A DNA stretch of 64,000 nt from Dirofilaria immitis (Eukaryota; Nematoda; Chromadorea; Rhabditida; Onchocercidae): positions 1,360,501 through 1,424,500 of the forward strand of contig JAKNDB010000076.1 in the NCBI GenBank assembly GCA_024305405.1, written 5' to 3'. A model generated the notes under the pieces. It worked only from the letters and a program-made list of their open reading frames with translations, was not told where the DNA came from and did no database searches. Of the stretch, positions 1-11,674 are shown piece by piece (the first letter of the stretch is position 1; the number at the start of each line of letters is the position of its first letter). The position numbers were made by a program, and so were the translations under genes.

Positions 1-3000
1 TTCTGCAAATTTTCCAGGCCTGAAAAATATTTTCGTCTGACCGAATTTGAAATCTGTTTCGTTGAGACCGAGTGCATGAAATAGACACTACAAAAATAAG
101 CGATAGAGTAACAAGAAATAATCATGAGGATAATAAATGAGAAATGATATACCTTGCAAAAAGATGTGGGTCAAGCCGAACAATTTTAGACGGCAATATT
201 TTTTCATACGTTTTATATAGTTCCGCAAATGATACTCTATAATTGACTAATTAGTTTTTATATTTATATGTTTTAGTAGAACTTCAACTTTTCAAATTTA
301 ATTTTGCAAGAAGAGACGAAACCTGGACACTAATTTTGATTTTAACCGTCATTTTATTTTTTTATTCAATCCCACTTTAACGTTTATTTATATATTTTCA
401 ACATATATTTATAATAAACAATTGTATTAATAAAATTAATTACCTAGAAGGACATCCTTCTTGCATAAGTTTCAGGACTCTTGTCATGCCAGCACATTTC
501 AATTGGCTCAATATCATTGCACCTTCGAATTTATTCGGTTCCATTTTCGAATTCGGTTTTATACACCGCACAAAATTTGTATTCTGCAATCAAAAACATT
601 AGATTCATAATAACGAATTATCTTATTCTTAAATAATATACTTCAGATATATCTGAAAAGCGAAAAAGATGTTTAGTTTCGTACTTGAACTTTGGATTTC
701 TCATGATAATTGTATGGCTCGGCAAAATAAATCGTATAATTAACTCTAAAAAATAGAAAGAGCACCGTAAGATGGAGTTTTTGAGTAGCTCAGTAAGCTG
801 TGTCCGAAATTTGTTACTGACTGATGCGGATGTCAACTTGTTTGAAAATGATTTTTGCGATCATCATCCTGCGATTTGTCACTGTTTGTTGAAAACAAAC
901 TTCGAAGAAAAGCGGCGCTAAATTAAGTTAGTTAAATTTTAAAATGAGGATTTTGTGAGTTTGTCTAATAACTTTATCAGGGAACTCATTTAAATTTAAA
1001 TTATCTGGATGAAAATCTACTTGCTGTTATCTAATAACAATTCCAGAATGTGTGTAGAGCATCATTATTCTTGTCTAGAAACAGAGACGTCTGATAACAA
1101 ACAGAACCCGCGAAATGTCGAATGAGCAATCCTTCATCATCCCGAATTTCTCGGTGTTCTCGCAACTTTGATTTTCGAGGTGTCTTAAAGCACACTAACT
1201 GGTCGTATAAAGTAAACCTTAACTAATTAAATAACAAATATTCATGGAAAACTAACTGCTGGATAATTTATCCAACAAAGGATGTACATAAATAACCTTT
1301 TCATTTGGCGATATGCCGTAAAATTGTGGAAGATCATCCATAAAAGTTATGCTATAGTATCGTTCAATTTGTTCTTTGTTATGTAATTACATCAGATTAT
1401 TTAAAATGTCGTTCCTCAGACTGAGACTATTAGCTAATTTGCCCACATTCTGACATCGGATTGTATATGAAAATACATAAAAGAAATTTTCTTTTTATGT
1501 TCCAAAAGTAATATATATAATTTTTAGCTTAATGTAAAACTATATGACAGTCTCAATCAACTAATATAAACATAAATTCTATATTTTAAATTACTAACAC
1601 TTATACAGTGTTGTTGGATCTTTTTCACAATGACTTCCTTCGAGAAATTTTTTTAACAAAATCAGAAATCATTTAGCGATGAGAACATCTTAGAATTGCT
1701 CGTTTTATAACAGCATCGAAAATAACCGTTAAACGGAAATGATTTTTGAGTTGTTGATGAGCACATATAGTAAAATGATGAGATGAAGGCTTCGGTAGAT
1801 GTGTTTCTTCATCCAACAGGTCCAGCAAACCGTTCACTTTCCTCTCGAATAAATCTACAGAATTTCTCATCTGTCTTTGCATGAGCAATAAGAATATTAG
1901 GTTACAAACATTCTAGATACCTACAACAAAAAGACAGTAATATTCGGAGCACGATTTCCCAATTTTTATTTTTTTTCTTTTTTAAATTTCCGAGGAAATT
2001 TAAGAAAAGATGTAGAAGAAAAATTCACCAATGCAGTCATCATTGTCATCATAATCGATGCATCCAACATTCAACCCCTCTCTTGCATATAATTCTTGTT
2101 CCTGTTTTAAAATTCGATTATTGAAAAAATTTTGCAGTTTCTCGTTGCAATAATTAATACAGAACTGCTCGAATGAATTCATTGTGAAGAACTCTATAAG
2201 AATAATTTATGGAATTATCCCTAAAAATTAAAATTCATTAAATTATGCAACATAATGCTCTTCTTTTCTCTTTCCTTTACAGTTATCTGGTATTCAAGTT
2301 ATTCTACCTATCCAAAAAATTTTTTTCTTTTTGGATGTCACATATCCTTCGCATTCTTCCTTTTTATATGTTTATTTTACCAGTTTTAATTTCAGTGATT
2401 TCTAATAAAGTTCACTCTTTGAGTGAGTCCATTAGCAAATCAAAAATAAATTGAATATCTTTCCACAGCTTTCAAGATAAATTGATGTATTAAAAAGCAT
2501 TTGTAAATCAAGACAGCAACGATATTTTCACTAACCAAATCCCGCGATATCCAACACACCTATGTAGGAAATGCTGCTGCCAAATGGAATATATTTGTTA
2601 ATGCGCGCAACAATAGTGTCAAATAATTTATTATAGATAGCTTTTGCAAGAGCATTGCGAGCTGCTGATGCTTCATGTAATTTTAGAAGGATTCTGGAAT
2701 ACACTTAACATAGTCATCAATAGTAAGGATGCATTCATATTTTTAGTATACACAAGGAACCAACCTGATGATGGTACCTTTGACACCTCCTTTGCCAGGT
2801 CGCATTACCCGGGTAATAAGGCCATTTTTCAGTTCATAATCATTTAAACCAAGTAGCAAAGCTGCATTATGTAGTGACATCTTACTGGACGGTTCAATTA
2901 TACATCCATCTTCCCAATAATAATTTGTAGAAAATGGTAAAGCTTTATACATTAGAATGATTCCGGCAAATTATACTTATAATTGTAGAAGCCTTGGTGC

Positions 3001-6000
3001 ATTTATAGAGATATTACATCGAAATAATCTTCCTCGATTTCAACTAAAGTAAAATCTTATAGAAAAAGTATTCTCATATATGTACCTTTCGTATCTTCGA
3101 TATTCTCAACGAAATGTATATCACCGAGATGCAATATTGCTGCAACAATATCAAATATGGCATTCAATTCATGCATATCAAAACCAATACTGCAAAGTCC
3201 TTTGAGCAGTCTTTGAAAATCAGTATAATCATCCAACAGTCCGTCAGGTAAATCTGAATCCTAAAAGGCAAGTTATAACATACAGCAAGTGTACTAAATT
3301 GATAGGAAATAAAATCAGATAATTAGAATTTAATTGCTAATTATTAGTAGAAAAACAAAGAAATACTTTGATCTAATCAAGAAATGCCAAAGCTAAAAAC
3401 CTATGAGCACTATAAAATAGTTTGAAGATCATATAAGGACAGACATTTAGATGAATATAACTAACAGCTAGCGGTATTTACTTATTCATTTGACACATGA
3501 TGATCACTTATTCTCTAGATTATAATATTAGATATTCATATCAAGTTATCTTTAATTAGAGAACAGTTTTACGCAGCCTTTATTTAACTGTTTATTTCAA
3601 ATTCTAAGAATTGCAGTGTGATTTGTTAGTGATGTTTTAAATTTAGCTTAGTAAAACATAAAATGCTTAGCTTACGTAAGACAAAAATGCTTCTTTTAGC
3701 TTAATAAAACAGAAATGTTCTTTTATAACAAAGTTTTGAATGCTTTGTCTAATTAAATAAATCGATTTCTTATCGATAGCACAGGCCTTCTTCTCCTGTC
3801 AATATTTACAAAAAATTGCAATCTATCTTAAAAATAATGCGCTCACTTGCTTTCCTCGACGGTCTTTCATTATTTTGTTTACTGTGCTGGGTCCACTGAA
3901 GAACTGGGTACATCCGTGTTTGAGATACTAAAACAAAGAGACGAATCTCTGGAAAGCTTTTAAATGGATACCGAAATTTCCAGATTGAATATAAAAGAAA
4001 TCAGTCCCTAGAATTTCAATGTGGGAGCTAGATTCTTAATTATCCTTATATGGATCATTTGCTGTCAGTCTCTAATACTGTTAACAATGATCATTCTCGA
4101 ACCACATAAAATTCTCATTAACATACTTTGAAACTGCTAGGAGGTTTAATATGAAGACGTTTAGCCATCTGTTCATCAGCACCTGCTATCAATTGATAAA
4201 AATATGTTAATTGCGTTCACCCTCCTGCTGATGACATATTCGTGACTTCTCGAGCAAATAATGTGAAATAAAACCACCACTAACTGAATCCTAAAGTGAC
4301 AAGTATTCAAATTCGATTTTTAAAATTTGATTCTAAGATTGATTTTAAGAAAATGAAAAACTTTTATTGTTCTAGGGAAAACAATGCTGCCAATAATATA
4401 TTTCAATGTCAGAAAATTTTAAATTCAATACAAAAATTTCCAAATCATGCTTCCCTAATCAATTTTTTAATTTAGTAGTAGTAGCTGATAGCATTATGAT
4501 CAAAATAGTTGAAATATCACTTCAATAATTACTAAGAGAAAAGTAGTTGAAGAACAGCCCAAATTATTGAATGAAGAAAAAGAATTACTTTTGAATCAAA
4601 ATGTATTTCGACGAACTTTCCAAATCGACTGCTGTTATTATTGCGCAGTGTTTTCGCATTACCAAAGGCTTCCAGTATTGGATTAGCTATAATTTCTAAT
4701 ATTATCAAAATATGACTTTTATAATTAGTACAATTATTAAAATTTCATATATTTGCATAATTTCGTTTAAAAATGCTGAAAGAAAAAAGGAAAAATATTG
4801 ACTTTAAATTATTACTTTCTAATAATCGCTGCTCAATGGGGCCTGCAGTCGAACCCCACGATTCGCAAAAGTATCGTAAGATGTACTTCTGTGATTCCGT
4901 TTTACCTGCGCCGGATTCTCCAGAAATAATAATTGATTGACTGTGTCTCGTTCGTTTCATGTCACGATAAGCATTATCAGCTATAGTCAGACAATTTTTT
5001 AAATAATAAAGCTAAATAAAGAATCCAATTTGAGTAGCAAGGAACATCAGAAGTTATTGAAAGTAAAGTAAAAATACTATATCAAATTATTTAACATTTT
5101 GGATTAGTATCGCTGAGCCAAGCTTATTCAGCCGAACAAATTTCGCTTACAGTTTTAAAACTTTTAGAATCTAACAAAATCAATAGAGACAGAGTCTGTT
5201 CAGTGTGAGATTAAAACAATAATTATCAACATCATTATCATGCAAGCCAGTTAAATTTTTAAATGGTAATAATAGTTATAAAATTTAAAAATCCAATTAT
5301 CTGCAAATGACTGCAAGAATACTTTTTACGAAAGTTATCACAAGAAAAAACTTGCCAATAACGAAAACGTGTGGCGGCAAAGTGCCAATCGATCGCCCTT
5401 GATATTCTTGAATTTTCGCACTGCTGTATAAATAAGGTATCCGCTCGTATGGATTGATGGAAATCAGGATATTTGCTACGTACGTCTATATATAAAATAT
5501 GTATCTTATTTATGTCAAGTCTTTACTCTTTTCCATTTCCTGGTTCATAATGTATCTGCTGTCTGGAGAGTTTTAAATATTGATTTCATAGTTCTCAAAA
5601 ATTGTTTAAATAGAATTAAATAGAAACGCTGAAACAGAAAATTTTGTATGTTCGATTTTTTGAGGATGGCTGGAGCAGAGATTCATGAATAATTGTACTT
5701 AAAATACAGTATTTATTAAGGACGAGAGAATTGTCCACGTGAATGAATACCTACATATATTTGTTTTCGTGCATATCGTAATCGACAATTATTCAATAAA
5801 GTAGCTTCATTCAAATACATCAGTGAACCTATAATAAAAAGAAAATCGTTCACAGTATTATCACATCAACAGTCTAGACAATTTTTGAATTCAAATTTTG
5901 TATGATTATATATCATTTTTGAAACAATTTTTTAACAAATAATAGAAGATATTCCACTGCCACTTTATTGAATAATTGTCGATTACGATATGCAATACAT

Positions 6001-6556
6001 CAGTGAACCTATAATAAAATCAATCTCCAGTAGTTTAGCAATTTAACCAATCTCCAGTAGTTTAGCAATTCGGGACAAAATTCTAATTTGAAAAATATGA
6101 AGTTAATTATAAGTTAAGTTAAACTTACAATTATCATCGACATCCTTTTTTTATCTTCTTCAGCCGGGAAAATCTCATCATATCGAGTTGTGATCTATCA
6201 TTGCAAAGAAGTTTAGGATTTTATAATCATTACATGATACATAAATGCTTAGCATATGAATATTTTCTTTAACATAATTTTTCAGTTTACAATTAAATTG
6301 AAAATAGTATGGTTTTTTTTGAAAAAGAATCGCAAATCAGTAATTCATAAAATTAAAAAACTTTATCCCAATGTTGGAAGAAATAAAATCCTAATTTTTC
6401 AATTAACTAATAGAAATGATTTACTGTCATCCCTCCATCAATCGGCTCGACAGACACTGTTTCTCTTCCAATATCGCGCAGTTTGCACAATTTGAAACCA
6501 TCTTTAGGATCTGATGCCCAAACAAACCTACCAAAAATTTCCCGAGTTTCACTCAT
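1..6556 (-). CDS. Unconventional myosin VI heavy chain, motor domain (3' partial)
   Basis: Actin motor of the myosin VI class (C. elegans relatives: spe-15/hum-3 and hum-8). Eighteen exons can be read: 6425-6556, 6129-6194, 5755-5828, 5356-5485, 4816-4980, 4589-4686, 4127-4290, 3849-3927, 3086-3260, 2765-~2945, 2536-2693, 2029-2193, 1727-1870, 1021-1183, 766-917, 444-585, 153-236 and 87 to beyond base 1. Start ATG is at 6554-6556; the protein begins [20 protein letters not shown] with no SH3-like domain, as in myosin VI. Visible motifs: P-loop [10 protein letters not shown], switch [10 protein letters not shown], switch [37 protein letters not shown], and converter [16 protein letters not shown]. 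Neck and tail lie outside the window. Five places need a one-base change in an A/T run to stay in frame (158-162, 1047-1048, 852-856, 4198-4202, 6146-6152), and an in-frame TAA stands at 4207-4209 where the family has Tyr. Exon 4 uses a GC donor (GCAAGT). It may be a young pseudogene or sequence error. Confidence 0.93.
3643..3719. repeat. Three imperfect copies of a 24-bp unit in a myosin intron
   Basis: Copies at 3643-3666, 3667-3690 and 3696-3719 share TTAGCTTA, then an A-rich part, then AAATG. They lie in the intron between exons 8 and 9. No function is apparent. Confidence 0.7.
5771..6019. repeat. Inverted plus direct duplication around myosin exon 3 (template-switch type)
   Basis: Bases 5771-5802, inside exon 3, recur as an exact 32-base reverse complement at 5962-5993 in intron 2. 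Directly next to it, 5994-6019 is an exact 26-base direct copy of 5814-5839, the intron/exon 3 acceptor boundary. The intron therefore holds a decoy acceptor followed by scrambled exon sequence that soon reaches a stop if used. An inverted copy fused to a direct copy within 250 bases is the mark of replication template switching. Confidence 0.9.
6021..6070. repeat. 23-bp direct repeat in myosin intron 2
   Basis: The 23 bases at 6021-6043 are repeated exactly at 6048-6070, with four bases between. It adjoins the inverted/direct duplication at 5962-6019 and is probably part of the same rearrangement. Confidence 0.9.
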
Positions 6557-9500
6557 ATTTTAAACCTGAAAATAAAAAAGATTAACTTTGAAATTTAGAT
6601 CAATGCTTCGACTTGTAATATCATTTTAATAAAAGTTAAAGGAAAATAAATCTAGACGATGATAAAACGAACTTTTCATAAAAAATATTCACAATTCTCA
6701 AATGAAAAATATTGCAACGATGAGATTCAGAGAGCTACAAAAGAATAGAGAAGCTAAACTTGGATATTTTTTTGCTTCGAAGAAGATATAAAATGCCACA
6801 AATTAATCCGAATATAAGATCTCAAAATAATCGTCTTAATTTGAAATCTTATTTTTCGTCTTATCTAAAATAGGTGCAACGGAAAAATCACTAAAGAAAA
6901 TGTTTCGAAATCTTCGCGTCAAAAAGGACTTCGAATAACAATATATGATGATTGCTTTCTAGAAGAAGCGTTGTTAGGTTAATTTCACGATATTGAATGA
7001 CTTGTTTAAAGAGCACTCATTATAGCATTGATTACTTCTGAAAGATTACTTGTGAAATATAAATTTAATGTTATAAACTAGTACTAAGAAGACGATGGAT
7101 AATGAGAATTCTGAATTATATCTCTATTCGATATTAAATATAATAAGGAGACATGTTCATAAAATAGTAAAGTTCTTAGGATTTGATGCAATGTCATTGT
7201 ACCGATTTGACATCGCACTTGCACATACAAATTTAATTTCTTCGAGTGATTAATTTCAAGGAAAAAAAATTATCTATTTTAAGATACATATCTTCCTATC
7301 TTCAATAATACAGAAATTAGCATTATTCAAGTTTATTGAACACATTTTAACGGCTAATTTCAGGCATATCTTTATAGTTTTTTCAAAAACATTAGGATGC
7401 GTTGTGTTGAGTAATTAAGATGAGAATGAGAATATAGAGCATTTTTTATTTTTTATCGAATCTTTACTGGCAAATATAATGCGAAATATCTTTATCGAAG
7501 TAAAAATGAATGTGATAAATCATTTCCGAATATTCCGGAAGATTTTTTCTATTGATGAATGATTTATAAGAAGTGAAGTCTCTGTATTTTTTTCTGATTT
7601 TTTAAGAACGCAATGATCTGACTGATAAATCAACAATATCTGGTGATAAAACATCATCTCGTTTATTACTTATAATACCTGAAATACTTTCCAAATTTAG
7701 CATGAAATTTTTTCTTTATATAACATAGGGATATGTAAACAAATATTGCGACATTAACAGTTGAAATAATAATAGTTACTGCTTAACAGACATCATGAAA
7801 ATTGTAATTTCGAATCTCAGAGAGTTATAGCTCCTAAGATCAAATCAAGAGTGAGAGTTCAAATAAGCATCTATTTCTGTACGGGAAGAAGCCATTATTC
7901 TCATGGAACAACAATCAACCTTGTCTGTCACGCGCATTATGCAAAATCAATCCCCAATCCTTATTTGTCATACGCAGAATGACGGGTGATTGTTAAACTT
8001 TACATTACAGTTTTTGGACTGCAAAAACAATTTGCGATTTTCTTTTCTTTTTTTGCATAAATATCCTCCAGGATACCGGGGAGAATAATTGTAATGATAA
8101 TATAAGGAGAACAAGTAATATACAGATTTTATCAACAGAAATTAAGTATTCAGTCCATTTTCATTAAATTATGATCAGAAGAATATCTCTTAGATTTATA
8201 AGTTGAAATAAAAAGAAATTGATTTTAGAGTTAGTGATATGAAATTACATTTACTGATATAGATTAACTAACCAAATCAATCAGCTAAAGTTCATTTGAA
8301 ATCGATAAAATTTCTAAAATAATCTAATAAAAATAAATAAATTCACTAGTATAGCTGATCTATACTTCATTAGTAGTGCATATATGCAAATATGCAAAAT
8401 AAATAAAAACGTGGAAGATAAAATTATTAGGAGAAGTTGCAAAGGTGAGAAAGGAAATATACAAAGCAATAATATATTCAATAAATATGGTAACTACTAT
8501 TGCAATAATACTGTCCGCATTATTGTTACTGCAGCTATACCTCCCTCTTACTATCTTTATTGGCAAACAAATAATGATCGATGGTTGGTTTATGATGAAA
8601 ATATCAATTACTGATAGAAATAGATGATTGAAGGCAATGAGCTGTAAGCAAAAGACATACATATAATATTATCTTTATGAATCACTTTAAATTCATTGCC
8701 GATGGCTTCCTGTTTGTCTTCCTTGCCACTTTGAGATTTAATAAGAGATTCAAATTATGGTAATAAATGCGTAATAGTATATGGGAACTTCATAAAATCC
8801 TAATGTGTAATAAGGTTAGGGTAAAAATGGAAACTATATGAAAAGAGAATCCAGAGATATTTTACCATAATGCGGTGTCACACGTGAGGTAATTCTGAGG
8901 AACAACAATCAATCAGAGTTGCAGAGTGTGAGGGTAATATAATATCAGTTGGACACCGCCGGCAAATTAGTGGTGTACAAATGGAGCACACCTTTGCCTT
9001 CTATTCGTTTCAACGTATTTTTCTCGTGTTTCAGGATATATGCATATCACGCATAAATCGATATACCGAAGTTAGTATGGATACTTCATGAATCACGCTT
9101 CACTTGTCTTTCAATTATTTTTAAATCAATAATGGACATATTACAAATAATATCTGAAACTTCATACAAAATAACGCTTCATATATTGGTTTTATTTGAA
9201 CAACAGCTAAAAACTAATCAAATTCAATTATTTAATAATCAAATTTCCTCAGCAACACAGATGATGTTAACAAGTGATATCGAAATGTTCCTGATGTCAG
9301 GGAAATTTGTTCTCTTACGTATTGCGGCAATAAATATATATCCCGTTGGCAAATGTGTATTTACTGCTGTTATTGAAATGGAATTACCAAAATAGTGAAA
9401 TGGCCATAATTAGGCAATAAATACTTAAACTTTTGGTCTCAGCAATTTATAAAACAGATATTTGGCGTAGGAAGGAAATGACAAACACGTGGTAGTAACT

Positions 9501-11674
9501 CTCATTACGTATTTGTTTTACCGTAGACTAACGAATAGAAGCTATTCTAGCCTTATCAATATATCTAACCATATCGTAATTATGTGCTTGAAAATAAGAT
9601 TCAAAATACGCAGTAGTTAAACACCGGTAACTTCTGAATAGTTTAACCTCTTCACCAACTCGTCAGTTGTTTGTTTCGATGGACTCTCCCTTCCTTGTTA
9701 AATGACTCTCTCAATGGTCATTCAATCTCAAAGTCAACCCATCCGTATTTTCAAAACTAATTTTATGTCATTGCCCAATTTATTGCAAGCTTCTTTTGAA
9801 TTTTTCGTGATTATCACCAATGAACTGTGGCTTATCAGAGAATCGAACGGTTGTCTCAATATTTTTATAATCAGATTTCAGTTTTCAACTTTTAACAACT
9901 ATATTTCGTTGAATCAAACGGCGATCTCTTACAACCAAATCTAATATGAAAATAAACGCATTATGAAAGCAAATTTCACTGGCTAGATGAAGTCTTCATA
10001 TTCATCGCACTATTATATTTTATGATATTAAAAGTATGTGAAAAAAAAGTATTTTTATGAAATCGTCCCATCTCACCAATATTATTGCATTCTCCGCAAA
10101 ATATTTGGAAAAGGACTGTCTGAAAATAAGATCCTTACTCTTTAACTAATAATAATTCAAAACCTTGGATATTTTTAAAGAACTTGAGATGTCAAACAAC
10201 AGGTCAATGACGATTGAGAGAAATATCTCCCACCATATCCAACATGCTAGTAAGAAAAAAAACTAACAGCCTTTGCTAAGATATAGTAATAACAAAACGA
10301 CTTTAATGAATAGCATCCACAATATAGTGCGTAACAATAATTAGGAAGAATAAAATTATGAATAGAAAAGTAATTACGCAGAAGTAAGTATTTCACAAAA
10401 AACCGAAAATCGCAAAACTGAATATACTTACAACAGAAACTAAGATTGAGAAATGCGGAGGGCATTGTATGGATGGCATAGAATGGTTAACAATGAACAC
10501 AGTATTCCAGTTGTGCTCAGCTATTTGTTACACAGACTATAAAAAAATATTCATATATTAATCTGTTTCTTTTTATAGTTTCTAATAAAGTCCAATAAAA
10601 ATCTTGCACAAATTAGTCAACTTCTGAGCAGCAAAACAGAAAATATGAACGTCATAAATATTATCATTATATGCTTTTCAAGACTAGCTACATTTTTTCA
10701 GGCCCTGTAAACATTTGTTTTAAAATATAAATGCAGCACTAGTATTAACCCGTTGATACAGGTGAGCGGAATGTGCAACAAATTCATATTGCATAATTTC
10801 TGTCTGAACCGTTCCGGTAATTCAATGTACATCGAGTATGACAAAAATATAAAACACACAACAAAAAATGGAGTGAAATGATTGCTGAAAACGAAGAAAT
10901 GAGGATAAAAATAACTTTAAGAATACGATGCCTAATAAAGATGAAGCGACAAAAAAAAATATGCAAAACGGAGAATGGGAGGGGAAGGGACAGAATTAGC
11001 TTTTATAACAGTGTTTCATTAACAAATTCACAGTTCTGAAGTAGTGAAAATTATTTGATCCAGTCAGTATGACTGCAGTAATGATCTTTTTCGATATTTG
11101 TAATGAACACAACTGCCTGAAGATATTTCGACACAACCGCATGCCAGATGCAATTGCACATTGCTCTATCATATCCAGTTTAAAATTCATAAAGCTAAGA
11201 AAAATTCAAGTCAGAAATCCATAAAGCTAAGAAAAAATTCAGGAAATCATAAATTTCAAGATAATATTTAAAACTCTAGATTTTCAATTAAACCCTCACA
11301 TATATCCAGCTAAATTAGTAACAACAACCGTATGTTGCAATCTCTTTATAAATTTTAATATTTTCCTTTACAAATGATTGAAAATATAATAAGAACCTGA
11401 GTAATGGTACAATAAGAACCAAAAACGAAAACAAAAATAAAGAAATCAATCGTGAACATGTCAAAGAAAAATAAGTTTTCAGAGATTCTATCAAGTAGAT
11501 TTAGATAAGCAAGACATTGTTCCACCCATCCTGATTTATTTTTGTATCTAAAGTTTTAAAAACTCATAGAACATTGCACAGAATAACAATATCTTGCATT
11601 ATGAGCAAACAATTCAGGAAATTGATTAGAACCTAACATATTTATCGGACAATAGTTTTCCGGCTTATTTCTTT
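6557..11674. other. Intergenic region between myosin VI and the zinc-finger gene
   Basis: About 5.1 kb of AT-rich DNA. No recognisable gene. It holds several short, GC-richer open stretches on the minus strand at 8878-9000, about 9629-9698, 10434-10512 and 11022-11190, listed as a candidate gene, and a plus-strand ORF at 9132-9395 of 87 codons that I do not recognise. The part just above 6556 should contain the myosin promoter, but I see no clear element. Confidence 0.6.
8878..11190 (-). other. Candidate exons of an unrecognised gene
   Basis: Four minus-strand open stretches stand out from the AT-rich background by composition and flanking splice-like sites. Bases 11022-11190 follow a TTTTTCTTAG acceptor and encode MNFKLDMIEQCAIASGMRL. 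Bases 10434-10512 encode AEHNWNTVFIVNHSMPS and end at a GTAAGT donor. Bases 9629-9698 encode ESPSKQTTDELVKRLNYSEV and end before GTGTTT. Bases 8878-9000 encode KVCSICTPLICRRC then about 25 residues and a TGA stop. The last has a C-x2-C-x5-C-x2-C pattern like a zinc knuckle. Whether the pieces belong to one gene is not shown; reading phases between them could not be tied together. They may also be chance ORFs. Confidence 0.22.

Noticed and set aside
1018..1020. In-frame TAG after LELLLDNSK in myosin exon 14, first read as a nonsense mutation
   Set aside because: It is part of a GTAGAT splice donor. Ending the exon at 1021 and joining to 917 continues the protein as [10 protein letters not shown].
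1673..1726. Apparent deletion of part of the myosin motor after HFRLT
   Set aside because: The odd residues are intron read-through past a GTTATT donor. The missing block ([12 protein letters not shown] and on) is the next exon at 1021-1183.
8360..8662. Three overlapping ORFs of 60 to 100 codons on both strands
   Set aside because: Residues are Ile/Asn/Lys-rich with no domain and arise from AT-rich repeats such as ATAATA.
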